The notes beneath the pieces are model-generated. The model was given only the letters and a program-made list of their open reading frames with translations, was not told the origin of the DNA and ran no database searches. This document shows positions 1 to 8,733 of a stretch of 64,000 bases of DNA, in pieces. Source of the DNA: Streptococcus gallolyticus. Lineage in GTDB: Bacteria; Bacillota; Bacilli; Lactobacillales; Streptococcaceae. Each line of letters opens with the position of its first letter. Positions within the stretch are counted from its first letter, which is position 1. Position numbers and translations under genes: made by a program. Where the stretch lies: assembly GCA_019794795.1 (NCBI GenBank), contig JAIMFC010000004.1, positions 1 through 64,000 of the forward strand. The letters are read 5' to 3'.

Positions 1-41
1 AGTTGGGGGTTGCCCCCTGTGAGATACGGTAGTCGCTTAGC
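1..41 (+). rRNA. rrf: 5S ribosomal RNA, 3' end only
   Basis: The first 41 bases match the 3' arm of streptococcal 5S rRNA: the GGGGGTTGCCCCC hairpin followed by TGTGAGATACGGTAGTCGCT. The rest of the rRNA operon lies upstream of the window. The tRNA array starts five bases later, as is usual for streptococcal rrn operons. Confidence 0.9.
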
Positions 42-45
42 GATT

Positions 46-118
46 GGGAGTTTAGCTCAGCTGGGAGAGCATCTGCCTTACAAGCAGAGGGTCAGCGGTT
101 CGATCCCGTTAACTCCCA
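46..118 (+). tRNA. tRNA-Val (TAC)
   Basis: A complete cloverleaf: acceptor GGGAGTT pairs with AACTCCC, the anticodon loop reads CTTACAA, and the T arm contains GGTTCGATC. First of twelve tRNAs downstream of the 5S gene. Confidence 0.97.
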
Positions 119-123
119 TTTTA

Positions 124-194
124 GCGGGTGTAGTTTAGTGGTAAAACTACAGCCTTCCAAGCTGTTGTCGCGAGTTCGATTCTCGTCACCCGCT
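124..194 (+). tRNA. tRNA-Gly (TCC)
   Basis: Acceptor GCGGGTG pairs with CACCCGC. The anticodon stem ACAGC/GCTGT closes the loop CTTCCAA, giving anticodon TCC. 71 nt, discriminator T. Confidence 0.97.
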
Positions 195-234
195 TTGGAC
201 TCTGTCCAATACCACTCATTCAGTTAGAATGTTT

Positions 235-308
<74 letters not shown>

Positions 309-317
309 TTATAATAT

Positions 318-389
318 GGTCCGTTGGTCAAGGGGTTAAGACACCGCCTTTTCACGGCGGTAACACGGGTTCGAATCCCGTACGGACTA
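318..389 (+). tRNA. tRNA-Glu (TTC)
   Basis: Acceptor GGTCCGT pairs with ACGGACT. Anticodon TTC sits in the loop between CCGCC and GGCGG. 72 nt. Confidence 0.97.
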
Positions 390-396
390 TATATTT

Positions 397-486
397 GGAG
401 GATTACCCAAGTCCGGCTGAAGGGAACGGTCTTGAAAACCGTCAGGCGTGTAAAAGCGTGCGTGGGTTCGAATCCCACATCCTCCT
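397..486 (+). tRNA. tRNA-Ser (TGA)
   Basis: A class II tRNA with a long variable arm, 90 nt. Acceptor GGAGGAT pairs with ATCCTCC, and the loop CTTGAAA gives TGA. Confidence 0.97.
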
Positions 487-516
487 TAGTTGGTAATGCA
501 GCTAGATTTAGAACAT

Positions 517-590
<74 letters not shown>

Positions 591-594
591 TTTT

Positions 595-667
595 GGCTCG
601 GTAGCTCAGTTGGTAGAGCAATGGATTGAAGCTCCATGTGTCGGCGGTTCGATTCCGTCTCGCGCCA
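595..667 (+). tRNA. tRNA-Phe (GAA)
   Basis: Anticodon GAA in the loop TTGAAGC. The acceptor stem GGCTCGG/TCGCGCC carries one T-C mismatch at the fourth pair. From memory this mismatch also occurs in other streptococcal tRNA-Phe genes, so it is probably not a defect. Confidence 0.96.
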
Positions 668-684
668 TTAAAACTTTATATTTT

Positions 685-765
685 GGAAGGGTAGCGAAGA
701 GGCTAAACGCGGCGGACTGTAAATCCGCTCCTTCGGGTTCGGGGGTTCGAATCCCTCCCCTTCCA
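685..765 (+). tRNA. tRNA-Tyr (GTA)
   Basis: A class II tRNA with a variable arm around CTCCTTCGGG. Anticodon GTA, acceptor GGAAGGG/CCCTTCC. 81 nt. Confidence 0.97.
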
Positions 766-772
766 TACCTTT

Positions 773-843
773 ACGGGCATAGTTTAAAGGTAGAACTAAG
801 GTCTCCAAAACCTTCAGTGTGGGTTCAATTCCTACTGCCCGTG
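773..843 (+). tRNA. tRNA-Trp (CCA)
   Basis: Acceptor ACGGGCA pairs with TGCCCGT. The loop CTCCAAA gives anticodon CCA. 71 nt, discriminator G. Confidence 0.97.
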
Positions 844-852
844 TAACAATAT

Positions 853-926
853 GGCGGGTGTGGTGAAGTGGTTAACACATCAGATTGTGGCTCTGACATT
901 CGTGGGTTCGATTCCCATCACTCGCC
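853..926 (+). tRNA. tRNA-His (GTG)
   Basis: Anticodon GTG. The extra encoded G at position -1 pairs with C73, the identity mark of tRNA-His. 74 nt. Confidence 0.96.
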
Positions 927-937
927 TATTTTATTAT

Positions 938-1009
938 TGGGGTATAGCCAAGCGGTAAGGCAAGGGACTTTGACTCCCTCATGCGTTGGTTCGAATCCAG
1001 CTACCCCAG
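938..1009 (+). tRNA. tRNA-Gln (TTG)
   Basis: Acceptor TGGGGTA pairs with TACCCCA, discriminator G. The loop TTTGACT gives TTG. 72 nt. Confidence 0.97.
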
Positions 1010-1019
1010 TTAGCACTAA

Positions 1020-1103
1020 GCCGGCGTGGCGGAATTGGCAGACGCGCTGGACTCAAAATCCAGTGTCCGCAAGGACGTGCCGGTTCGACCCCGGCCGCCG
1101 GTA
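1020..1103 (+). tRNA. tRNA-Leu (CAA)
   Basis: A class II tRNA of 84 nt. Acceptor GCCGGCG pairs with CGCCGGT, the loop CTCAAAA gives CAA, and the variable arm is TGTCCGCAAGGACG. Last tRNA of the array. Confidence 0.96.
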
Positions 1104-1112
1104 TAGCTTAGT

Positions 1113-1138
1113 GAAGAGCCTTCGGGTTCTTTTTTGTT
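1113..1138 (+). terminator. rho-independent terminator of the rrn-tRNA array
   Basis: The GAGCC-TTCG-GGTTC hairpin is followed directly by a run of T. Confidence 0.85.
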
Positions 1139-1538
1139 TTTCAAATTGTTGAAGTAGAATATATTGGCTTATTGTCAACTATAGTGGGTGGCTTATCATT
1201 AACATCTAGAGAGAATCAAGTTGTTTCTCTCTATTTGGCGGTACTTGATAATCCAGCTTAGTCGTAATGGTGATGTGAGTCTTAGACTGGATAGCTTTTT
1301 CGATTACGTAGTTCCATAAGCACTTTCTAATGATGGTTTGATCGCTTTTCATTATAAGTAATATGGGACTTTTTTGATACATTCAAAAAGTCCTATAAGA
1401 TCTTGGTGGGGTTATACACTACAGAAATTATAGTGCTGGAATTCCTAAATTTTTTGGACGGAGTGCTATTTGTGTGAGTAACTTAGATCTTTTGTGAAAA
1501 ATTGTTTGCAAAAAGTTTACAGAAATACTTCATAATTC
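1139..1538. other. intergenic spacer between tRNA array and adcR
   Basis: About 400 bases without a recognised gene. It holds a perfect inverted repeat GGACTTTTT/AAAAAGTCC near 1367-1395 and a 48-codon ATG-to-TAG reading frame on the minus strand (1206-1352, listed separately). No IS ends or attachment-site direct repeats were seen. Confidence 0.6.
1206..1352 (-). CDS. candidate small ORF, 48 aa, unknown
   Basis: A 48-codon frame on the minus strand begins MKSDQTIIRKCLWNYVIEKA and ends at TAG. It is polar with many Lys/Arg and Thr residues, and has no signal peptide or membrane segment. No Shine-Dalgarno sequence precedes the ATG, and a strong inverted repeat lies just upstream. It could be a remnant of a longer gene or simply chance. 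No family is recognised. Confidence 0.2.
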   Translation of the reverse strand: MKSDQTIIRKCLWNYVIEKAIQSKTHITITTKLDYQVPPNREKQLDSL

Positions 1539-1590
1539 TTGTCAAAATATTTTTTTTAATGTATAATTAACTAGTTAATTAACAAGTTTA
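1539..1590 (+). promoter_or_regulatory. adc promoter with two overlapping AdcR operators
   Basis: -35 TTGTCA (1539-1544), 17-bp spacer, -10 TATAAT (1562-1567). TTAACTAGTTAA at 1567-1578 is a perfect match to the AdcR motif TTAACNNGTTAA. A second near-perfect site, TTAACAAGTTTA, follows at 1579-1590. Zn-bound AdcR here would cover the -10 and the transcription start and shut off zinc uptake when zinc is plentiful. Confidence 0.9.
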
Positions 1591-1609
1591 CAATAATGAG
1601 GTACTTCAT

Positions 1610-2053
1610 ATGAATCAGGTTGCACATCAGATTGATCAAGCTTTACGTGAAATTGTTTTGTGTTCGGAAAATCAATTGGAAATTCTTGTTGGGCATTGTC
1701 AGAGTGATGTGACATTGACCAATACTCAGGAGCATATTTTGATGTTGATTGAGAACTCTTCTTTTACAAATTCGGAAATTGCTAAGCAGTTGAACGTGAG
1801 CCAGGCTGCGATTACCAAAGCGATTAAATCGTTGATTGCTCAAGGTATGTTAGTTGCTGTACGAGATGAAAAAGATGCTCGGGTTATCCATTACCAGCTT
1901 ACAGATTTGGCAAAGCCGATTGCAGCGGAGCATAGTCACCATCACCATCATACGATTGAGTCTTATAATGAGCTTCTTTCTGCTTATTCAGAGGGTGAGC
2001 AGCAGGTTATCAGTCGTTTTTTGAATGATTTAATTGGAAAGATTCGTAAGTAG
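1610..2053 (+). CDS. adcR: AdcR, zinc-responsive MarR-family repressor
   Basis: A 147-aa winged-helix MarR protein that represses zinc uptake genes when loaded with Zn(II). The metal ligands described for pneumococcal AdcR are all present at the same numbers: E24, C30, E41, H42, E107, H108 and H112. Residues 106-115 form a His-rich stretch (EHSHHHHHT). The recognition helix is around 55-75 ([20 protein letters not shown]). The ATG at 1610 lies 20 nt past the second operator, so the gene is autoregulated with adcCBA, which follow in the same transcript. Confidence 0.97.
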   Translation: MNQVAHQIDQALREIVLCSENQLEILVGHCQSDVTLTNTQEHILMLIENSSFTNSEIAKQLNVSQAAITKAIKSLIAQGMLVAVRDEKDARVIHYQLTDLAKPIAAEHSHHHHHTIESYNELLSAYSEGEQQVISRFLNDLIGKIRK

Positions 2054-2054
2054 G

Positions 2055-2753
2055 ATGAGATATATAACGGTTGAAGGACTATCCTTCCATTATGATAATG
2101 AGCCTGTTTTAGAGCATATTGATTATCATTTGGATAGTGGTGAATTTGTAACTTTGACAGGGGAAAATGGCGCTGCTAAGACAACCTTGATTAAGGCAAC
2201 CTTGGGAATTTTGAAGCCTAAGGAAGGCAAGGTAACCATTTCTGAAAAGAGTATTGATGGAAAAAAGTTGCGCATGGCATATTTGCCACAGCAAATTGCT
2301 AGTTTCAATGCTGGTTTTCCAAGTACAGTTTATGAGTTTGTGAAATCAGGACGTTATCCTCGTAATGGTTGGTTTCGTCGTTTGACAAAGCATGATGAGG
2401 AACATATCAAGGCGAGTTTGGATGCAGTTGGTATGTGGGAACATCGTGATAAGCAGTTAGGTGCACTGAGTGGTGGCCAAAAGCAGCGAGCTGTCATTGC
2501 TCGAATGTTTGCTTCAGATCCAGATATTTTTATCTTAGATGAACCGACAACTGGGATGGATAGTGGAACCAAGGATGACTTTTATGAGCTCATGCATCAT
2601 AGTGCGAAAAAGCATGGAAAATCTGTCTTGATGATTACGCATGATCCAGAGGAATTAGCTAAATACGCAGATCGGAATATTTACTTGATTCGTGATCAGA
2701 AGTCTCCATGGCGTTGTTTCAATGTGCATGGTACTGAAGAGAGAGGAGAGTAA
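2055..2753 (+). CDS. adcC: AdcC, zinc ABC transporter ATPase
   Basis: The 232-aa cytoplasmic ATPase of the AdcABC zinc importer. Start chosen at ATG 2055, one base after the adcR stop, giving MRYITVEGL as in other streptococcal AdcC. A longer frame from 2034 would overlap adcR and is unlikely. Walker A reads GENGAAKTT (37-45), with Ala in place of the usual Gly before Lys, as I recall for pneumococcal AdcC. The signature LSGGQKQR and Walker B IFILDEP are intact. Translationally coupled with adcR and adcB. Confidence 0.96.
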   Translation: MRYITVEGLSFHYDNEPVLEHIDYHLDSGEFVTLTGENGAAKTTLIKATLGILKPKEGKVTISEKSIDGKKLRMAYLPQQIASFNAGFPSTVYEFVKSGRYPRNGWFRRLTKHDEEHIKASLDAVGMWEHRDKQLGALSGGQKQRAVIARMFASDPDIFILDEPTTGMDSGTKDDFYELMHHSAKKHGKSVLMITHDPEELAKYADRNIYLIRDQKSPWRCFNVHGTEERGE

Positions 2754-2755
2754 GA

Positions 2756-3571
2756 ATGTTAGATTTGTCTATCTTGAATTATGACTTTATGCAGCGTGCT
2801 TTTTTGGCAATTGTCGCAATGAGTCTGTTTTCTCCGATTTTGGGTGTTTTCTTGATTTTGCGGCGTCAGAGTCTGATGAGCGATACTTTAAGTCACGTCT
2901 CTTTGGCGGGGGTTGCCTTTGGTTTGGTTCTGGGTGTATCGCCGACAGTATCCACGATTTTAGTGGTTATTGTAGCGGCAGTTTTCTTAGAATATTTGCG
3001 AACGGTTTATAAGAATTTTATGGAAATAGGAACGGCTATCTTGATGTCAACTGGTTTAGCTGTATCCTTAATTTTAATGAATCGTGGTGGTAGTCGTAGT
3101 AGTGTGAGTTTGGAACAATATCTTTTTGGTTCTATTGTTACGATCAATCAGGAGCAGGTAATAGCTCTCTTTGTTATTGCGATTATTGTTATTCTGTTGA
3201 CCTTACTGTTCCTTCGTCCAATGTATATTTTAACTTTTGATGAAGATACAGCATTTGTAGATGGGTTGCCTGTTCGAGCAATGTCTATTGCTTTTAATGT
3301 GATTACTGGTATCGCAATTGCCTTGATGATCCCTGCAGCAGGTGCTTTGTTGGTATCTACTATTATGGTTTTACCTGCTTCTATTGCCCTGCGTATCGGT
3401 AAGAGTTTTAGGTCTGTTATTTTCATTGGAATGGGTCTTGGCTTTTTTGGAATGGTGACTGGTTTATTTGCTTCTTATTATGCAGAGACGCCGGCTAGTG
3501 CAAGTATTACCTTGATTTTTATTAGTATTTTCTTACTGGTAAATGTGTTGAATAAATTTTTTAAAAAATAG
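2756..3571 (+). CDS. adcB: AdcB, zinc ABC transporter permease
   Basis: The 271-aa ABC-3 family permease, with about eight hydrophobic membrane segments and the RRQSLMSDTLSHVSLAG motif near residues 38-54 that is typical of Mn/Zn permeases. It begins 2 nt after adcC, so it is coupled to it. It forms the channel that AdcC drives and AdcA feeds. Confidence 0.96.
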   Translation: MLDLSILNYDFMQRAFLAIVAMSLFSPILGVFLILRRQSLMSDTLSHVSLAGVAFGLVLGVSPTVSTILVVIVAAVFLEYLRTVYKNFMEIGTAILMSTGLAVSLILMNRGGSRSSVSLEQYLFGSIVTINQEQVIALFVIAIIVILLTLLFLRPMYILTFDEDTAFVDGLPVRAMSIAFNVITGIAIALMIPAAGALLVSTIMVLPASIALRIGKSFRSVIFIGMGLGFFGMVTGLFASYYAETPASASITLIFISIFLLVNVLNKFFKK

Positions 3572-3580
3572 GAGAAAAAG

Positions 3581-5083
3581 ATGAAAAAATTAGCGATGCT
3601 AGGCTTGAGCCTGTCAGCATTGGCGTTAGTTGCTTGTAGCAACTCGGCTGATAAAAAAGGTGAGTTGGAGATTGTGACAACTTTCTACCCTGTCTATGAA
3701 TTTACTAAACAGGTTGTTGGAGACTCAGCAGATGTTGAATTGCTAATTGAAGCTGGTACGGAACCGCATGACTATGAGCCGTCAGCAAAAGCTGTAGCAG
3801 AGATTCAAGAAGCGGATGCATTTATTTACCAAAATGAAAACATGGAAACCTGGGTTTCTAAATTAGATGCTAAGAAAGTAAATGCTATTAAGGCTACGGA
3901 GGGAATGGTTTTACTCCCAGGTGGTGAAGAAGAGGACGGTCATGAGGAAGAAGGCCACGAACACGAAGGTCATCATCATGATTACGACCCTCATGTTTGG
4001 TTGTCACCTGAGCGTGCCATTATGATGGTTGAGTCTATCCGTGACCAATTAAGTGAGCAATTCCCAGAGAAAAAAGCTAAATTTGAAAAAAATGCAACAG
4101 CCTATATTGAAAAATTGACAGCTTTAGACAAAAAATATGATGCCAGTCTATCACAGGCGAAACAAAAAGCATTTGTTACTCAGCACACAGCCTTCGCTTA
4201 TCTTGCTTTGGATTATGGTTTGAAACAAGTTGGTATTACAGGAATTGCGGCTGATACGGAGCCTACAGTTGCTCGTTTGGCAGAATTGAGTAAATATGTT
4301 AAAAACAATGGCATCAAATATATTTATTTTGAAGAAAATGCGTCTAAGAAGGTTGCTGAAACGTTAGCTAAGGAAACAGGTGCTGAAACGGCTATCTTGA
4401 ATCCTTTGGAAAGCTTGACGGAAGAACAAATGGACAAGGGTGAAGATTATATTTCTGTCATGGAAGAAAATCTGAAGTCTCTTGAGAAGACAACGACTCA
4501 AGATGGTCCTGAAATTCAGCCTGAAACAGTTACAGAAACAGCAAAAACAGTTTATAATGGGTATTTTGCTGATGCGGATATTAAAGACCGTGAACTTTCA
4601 GATTATGCTGGTGAATGGCAATCTGTTTACCCTCTTTTACAAGATGGTACCTTGGACCAAATTTTTGATTATAAGGCGAAGTTGAAAGGCGACATGACTG
4701 CCGAAGAATACAAGTCTTACTATGATACAGGCTACAAATCAGACATTAGCAATATCAATATCAAAGGGAATACGATGGAGTTTGTTGTTAATGGAAAATC
4801 TGAAAAACATACCTACAAGTATGCTGGCTACAAAGTGTTGAACTACAAAAAAGGGAATCGTGGTGTTCGCTTCCTCTTTGAAGCAACAGATGCAAATCCA
4901 GGTCAATTCAAATATGTTCAATTTAGCGACCATGGTATTGCTCCAAGCAAAGCTTTCCATTTCCATATCTTCTACGGAAATACGAGTCAAGAAGAAATCT
5001 TGAATGAGTTGGAAAATTGGCCAACCTTCTATCCAAGTGACAAAACAGGTTTTGAAATTGCTCAAGAAATGATGGCTCACTAA
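3581..5083 (+). CDS. adcA: AdcA, zinc-binding lipoprotein with C-terminal ZinT domain
   Basis: 500 aa. A lipoprotein signal ends in the lipobox LVAC (Cys19). The ZnuA-like cluster A-I domain follows, with a His/Glu-rich loop around residues 117-140 (HEEEGHEHEGHHH) and the zinc ligands around HD, HVW and HTAF. From about residue 320 it is a ZinT domain, with the HFHIFYG metal motif near the end. The two-domain layout is standard for streptococcal AdcA. It captures zinc outside the membrane and passes it to AdcB. Last gene of the adc operon, followed by a terminator. Confidence 0.97.
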   Translation: MKKLAMLGLSLSALALVACSNSADKKGELEIVTTFYPVYEFTKQVVGDSADVELLIEAGTEPHDYEPSAKAVAEIQEADAFIYQNENMETWVSKLDAKKVNAIKATEGMVLLPGGEEEDGHEEEGHEHEGHHHDYDPHVWLSPERAIMMVESIRDQLSEQFPEKKAKFEKNATAYIEKLTALDKKYDASLSQAKQKAFVTQHTAFAYLALDYGLKQVGITGIAADTEPTVARLAELSKYVKNNGIKYIYFEENASKKVAETLAKETGAETAILNPLESLTEEQMDKGEDYISVMEENLKSLEKTTTQDGPEIQPETVTETAKTVYNGYFADADIKDRELSDYAGEWQSVYPLLQDGTLDQIFDYKAKLKGDMTAEEYKSYYDTGYKSDISNINIKGNTMEFVVNGKSEKHTYKYAGYKVLNYKKGNRGVRFLFEATDANPGQFKYVQFSDHGIAPSKAFHFHIFYGNTSQEEILNELENWPTFYPSDKTGFEIAQEMMAH

Positions 5084-5089
5084 GATGAT

Positions 5090-5118
5090 TAATCCACTGC
5101 AGAGGCGGTGGATTTTTT
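5090..5118 (+). terminator. adc operon terminator
   Basis: The ATCCAC/GTGGAT stem, with a loop containing GCAGAGGC, is followed by a T run. Confidence 0.85.
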
Positions 5119-5180
5119 GTATGAAAAAGAAAAGAAAATTTACACCTATAATTTGTTTTATGAAATCTATACTTTGTGGC

Positions 5181-5209
5181 TTATAGAAAATGAAAGCGCT
5201 TATTATAAT
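5181..5209 (+). promoter_or_regulatory. glycan importer promoter with a CcpA cre site
   Basis: TGAAAGCGCTTATT at 5191-5204 matches the cre consensus TGWAARCGYTWNCW at 13 of 14 positions. It lies between a weak -35 (TTATAG, 5181) and a -10 TATAAT (5204-5209) with 17-bp spacing. CcpA binding here should repress the downstream carbohydrate importer when preferred sugars are present. Confidence 0.75.
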
Positions 5210-5248
5210 TAGAGTATAAAAACGAGTTCGACAAAAGGAGGTTGTCAG

Positions 5249-6202
5249 ATGAAGAAAGCGACCACGAAGAAGAAAAAATCCTTTTGGCAAAATGTGTTTC
5301 GCTACAAAGCTCTCTTGCTAATGGTGTTGCCAGGTTTTGTTTGGTTTATATTTTTCTTCTATATACCAGTTCTGGCTAACGTAGTTGCCTTTAAAGATTT
5401 TCATTATTCGGCAGGTGGATTTTTCCAAAGTCTACAAGAAAGCCGATGGATAGGATTCGATAATTTTAAATATCTATTTGCTTCTAAGGATGCATGGTTA
5501 ATTACTCGGAATACAATTGGCTATAACTTGGTATTTTTGGCCTTTAACGTTTTCTTCGCTATTGCATTTGCGATTGTCATGAGTGAATTGCGGAACAAGA
5601 AGATGGTTAAGGTTTACCACACCATGTCACTCTTACCTTATTTCTTATCATGGGTAGTTATTCAGTATTTCCTAGGTGCCTTCCTAAATCCTGATCGTGG
5701 ATTGATCAATAGCTTGATTGTCCAAAATGGTGGCGAAGGGATTATGTGGTACTCAACTCCATTCTGGTGGCCGTTCATCTTGCTCTTCATGAGTGTGTGG
5801 AAGGGACTTGGTTACAATAGTATCATCTACTATGCGTCAATCATGGGAATCAGCGATACCTACTATGAAGCCGCCATGGTAGATGGTGCAAGTAAGTGGC
5901 AACAGATTAAGAATATTACCATTCCTCAACTTTTGCCAATGATGTCTGTTCTCTTGATTATCAATATCGGGAACATCTTCAAATCAGATTTTGGTCTTTT
6001 CTACCAGCTTCCGAAAAATTCGGGTGCTTTATACGAAGTAACAAACGTTTTGGATACCTATGTCTACAATAGCTTGACTGCTACAGGTGATATTGGGATG
6101 GCTTCAGCAGCTAGTTTGTATCAATCAGTAGTCGGAACATGTATTCTCTTGATTACCAATGCCATTGTAAGACGGATGGATCCAGACGGAGCCTTGTTCT
6201 AG
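5249..6202 (+). CDS. carbohydrate ABC transporter permease (LplB-like; NgtP1-type)
   Basis: A 317-aa integral membrane protein of the MalF/LplB class, with six predicted helices after a basic N terminus. The EAA loop for ATPase contact reads EAAMVDGASKWQQIKNITIP. It is the first gene of a permease-permease-binding protein-DUF624 operon. From memory, this order and these sequences resemble the pneumococcal N-glycan importer NgtP1-NgtP2-NgtS. No ATPase is encoded nearby, so a shared ATPase such as MsmK is inferred. SD AAAGGAGG precedes ATG 5249. Confidence 0.88.
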   Translation: MKKATTKKKKSFWQNVFRYKALLLMVLPGFVWFIFFFYIPVLANVVAFKDFHYSAGGFFQSLQESRWIGFDNFKYLFASKDAWLITRNTIGYNLVFLAFNVFFAIAFAIVMSELRNKKMVKVYHTMSLLPYFLSWVVIQYFLGAFLNPDRGLINSLIVQNGGEGIMWYSTPFWWPFILLFMSVWKGLGYNSIIYYASIMGISDTYYEAAMVDGASKWQQIKNITIPQLLPMMSVLLIINIGNIFKSDFGLFYQLPKNSGALYEVTNVLDTYVYNSLTATGDIGMASAASLYQSVVGTCILLITNAIVRRMDPDGALF

Positions 6203-6211
6203 GAGGAAGAA

Positions 6212-7138
6212 ATGGAGAAAAAGAAAAAAGTAAAAAAAGTTAATGTACGAACTTTTGATAAAAAAACAGACTTTGTCTTTAATATTCTGATAGCGCTCTT
6301 CGCTCTTTCATGTGTTATTCCATTTATCTTCGTCATTATCATTTCCTTGACGGATGAAAATTATTTGTTGGAGCATGGATATAGTTTTTTTCCGAAACTA
6401 ATGTCCTTACATGCCTATCATTATGTGTTTGAAGGAGCTATGGCTCAGCGGATTATTCGCTCTTTCGGTGTATCGGTCTTTATTACAGTAGTGGGAACCT
6501 TCATCAATACAACGATGACATCAACCTATGCCTACGCGATTTCGCGACCATACTTCCCATATCGTCGCTTCTTTACGATTTACGCTTTAATTACCATGCT
6601 CTTTTCATCAGGTATGGTAGCTAATTACTTGGTTGTAACCAATCTCTTACATTTGAAAGATTCAATTTGGGCCTTGATTTTGCCAATGGCTTTAGGGCCA
6701 TTTGGGATTATGATTATGCGGACGTTCTTTAGAAAAACAGTTCCAGATAGCATTATTGAATCTGCTCGAATTGATGGTGCTAGCGAGTTCAAGGTCTTTA
6801 TGAAAATCGTTTTACCGCTAGCTGTACCAGGGATTGCAACCATCAGTCTATTCTCGGCTTTGAGCTACTGGAATGACTGGTTCCAAGCCTTGCTTTATAT
6901 TCAGAATGATGCTCTCTTTCCAATGCAGTTCTTGCTGATGAAGATTCAAAATAACTTACAAGCTCTAGCTGAAAATGCAGGGATGAGTGCTCAGATGTCG
7001 GAGGGACTTGCTTCCTTACCGAAAGAATCTGTTCGTATGGCGATTGTCGTGATTGCGACTCTGCCAATTGCGCTTACCTATCCATTCTTCCAAAAACACT
7101 TTGTCGGTGGCTTGACTATTGGCGGTGTGAAAGAGTAG
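6212..7138 (+). CDS. carbohydrate ABC transporter permease (YtcP/LplC-like; NgtP2-type)
   Basis: The 308-aa partner permease (MalG class), starting 9 nt after the first permease with SD AGGAGG. It has six hydrophobic segments and an EAA-type loop, ESARIDGASEFKVFMKIVLP, in the middle, which should dock the energising ATPase. It presumably pairs with the product at 5249 to form the channel for an imported oligosaccharide. Confidence 0.88.
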   Translation: MEKKKKVKKVNVRTFDKKTDFVFNILIALFALSCVIPFIFVIIISLTDENYLLEHGYSFFPKLMSLHAYHYVFEGAMAQRIIRSFGVSVFITVVGTFINTTMTSTYAYAISRPYFPYRRFFTIYALITMLFSSGMVANYLVVTNLLHLKDSIWALILPMALGPFGIMIMRTFFRKTVPDSIIESARIDGASEFKVFMKIVLPLAVPGIATISLFSALSYWNDWFQALLYIQNDALFPMQFLLMKIQNNLQALAENAGMSAQMSEGLASLPKESVRMAIVVIATLPIALTYPFFQKHFVGGLTIGGVKE

Positions 7139-7150
7139 GATAGTGTTTAT

Positions 7151-7165
7151 CGGTCAGAATGACCG
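7151..7165 (+). other. small intra-operon hairpin upstream of the binding protein
   Basis: CGGTCA-GAA-TGACCG forms a perfect 6-bp stem in the gap between the second permease and the binding-protein gene. There is no T run, so it is not a terminator. A role as an RNA-processing or stabilising element that raises binding-protein expression is an inference. Confidence 0.5.
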
Positions 7166-7210
7166 CAACTTAATTTGTCTTAATAAAGAAAAAACTTAGG
7201 AGGTTCACTT

Positions 7211-8668
7211 ATGAAAAAGTGGCAACGACTTTTATGCTTTGCGGGTACTGCTTTGGCAGCTGCCAGCTTAGTTGCATGCGGTAGCAGCAAATCTGCTTCA
7301 ACTGAAAAAGATGGGGACATCAAATTGTTGATGTACCAAATTGGTGAAAAACCAGAAAACTTTGATAAATTGATGGAAATTGCCAACAAACGAATCAAAG
7401 AAAAAACTGGCGCAACACTTGATATGCAATATATCGGTTGGGGCGAATGGGGCGACAAGATGAGTACTATCATCGCTTCAGGTGAAAACTACGATATTGC
7501 TTATGCTCATAGCTATGTAGTGAATGCTCAAAAAGGTGCCTTTGCTGATTTGACAGAATTGATGCCAAAATATGCTAAGGAAACTTATGAAAACATGGAA
7601 CCAGCTTACATTAAAGGTAACTTGGTAAATGGTAAATTGTATGCATTCCCAGTAGATGCCAACGTTTACGCACAACAAATGTTGTCATTCAACAAAAAAT
7701 TCTTGGATAAATACAACTTGGATATCTCAGGTATCAATTCATATGCAGATGCTGAGCCAATCTTGAAAGCTTTCCATGAAAAAGAACCAAATGTTGCAGC
7801 CTTTGCAATCGGTCAAGTATTTAACCTTTCAGGTGACTATGATTACCCACTCAACAAAAACAATCCATTTGCAGTGAAAGTTGATGCTGGAAAAGCAACG
7901 ATCATCAACCCATATGCAGAAGAATCATTCAAAGCAAACTTGCGTTTGATGCATAAATGGTACCAAGAAGGCTTGATCCCAAGTGATGCAGCTACAAACA
8001 CTGAAGGTTACCCACTTGATGGTGATACTTGGTTCATGCGTGAAGAAACACAAGGTCCTATGGACTACGGCGATACTATCCTTACAAATGCTGCCGGTAA
8101 AGAAATCGTTTCTCGTCCATTGACAAAAGCTTTGAAGACAACTTCACAAGCTCAAATGGCAAACTTCGTTGTATCAAGCGTTTCTAAACATAAAGAAAAA
8201 TCAGTTGAAGTATTGGCTCTCTTAAACAGTGACCCAGAATTGCTTAACGGTTTGGTTTATGGTGTTGAAGGCGAAGGCTGGGAAAAAGTTGGTGACAAGA
8301 AAATCAAATTGCTCGACGGCTACAAACCAGGTACTCACATGTCAGCATGGAACACTGGTAACAACAAGATTCTTTACACTCAAGAATCAATCACTGATGA
8401 GATGATTGCAAAACGTGACCAATCAATCAAAGAAGCAGCTGAATCACCAATCCTTGGCTTCACTGTAAACACTGATAACATCAAAACTGAATTGTCAAAT
8501 ATCTCAAATGTGATGAACCGTTACAAAGCAAGCTTGAACACTGGTACTGTTGACCCTGACGAAACTCTTCCAAAATTCTTGTCAGATTTGAAAGATGCTG
8601 GTTGGGATAAAGTACAAGCTGACTTGCAAACACAATTAGACAAATTTGTTGCAAGTAACAAAAAATAA
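7211..8668 (+). CDS. carbohydrate ABC transporter substrate-binding lipoprotein (NgtS-type)
   Basis: 485 aa. A lipoprotein signal ends in LVAC (Cys23), followed by a family 1 extracellular solute-binding fold (TTIIASGENYDIAYAHSY region, long C-terminal lobe). SD AGGAGG lies 7 nt before the ATG. It is larger than simple sugar-binding proteins, consistent with an oligosaccharide ligand. The gene order matches the pneumococcal N-glycan binding protein NgtS as I recall it. Codon use shifts strongly to preferred codons compared with the permeases, suggesting high expression. Confidence 0.88.
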   Translation: MKKWQRLLCFAGTALAAASLVACGSSKSASTEKDGDIKLLMYQIGEKPENFDKLMEIANKRIKEKTGATLDMQYIGWGEWGDKMSTIIASGENYDIAYAHSYVVNAQKGAFADLTELMPKYAKETYENMEPAYIKGNLVNGKLYAFPVDANVYAQQMLSFNKKFLDKYNLDISGINSYADAEPILKAFHEKEPNVAAFAIGQVFNLSGDYDYPLNKNNPFAVKVDAGKATIINPYAEESFKANLRLMHKWYQEGLIPSDAATNTEGYPLDGDTWFMREETQGPMDYGDTILTNAAGKEIVSRPLTKALKTTSQAQMANFVVSSVSKHKEKSVEVLALLNSDPELLNGLVYGVEGEGWEKVGDKKIKLLDGYKPGTHMSAWNTGNNKILYTQESITDEMIAKRDQSIKEAAESPILGFTVNTDNIKTELSNISNVMNRYKASLNTGTVDPDETLPKFLSDLKDAGWDKVQADLQTQLDKFVASNKK

Positions 8669-8693
8669 AAGCTAAAAAAGATTTAAGATAGTG

Positions 8694-8719
8694 AGAGGGC
8701 TAATGTATAGCCCTCTTTA
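8694..8719 (+). terminator. attenuating terminator between binding protein and DUF624 gene
   Basis: The perfect 8-bp stem AGAGGGCT/AGCCCTCT is followed by TTTAT only. The short U tract suggests partial termination, which would lower expression of the next gene relative to the binding protein. Confidence 0.6.
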
Positions 8720-8733
8720 TGGAAGGAGAACAA

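Noticed and set aside
3148..3426. 92-aa minus-strand frame inside adcB
   Set aside because: Reverse-strand shadow of a biased membrane-protein gene; no SD or family.
4739..5290. 183-aa minus-strand frame across the adcA end and the importer promoter
   Set aside because: It runs through a terminator and a promoter, overlaps adcA in antisense and has no SD.
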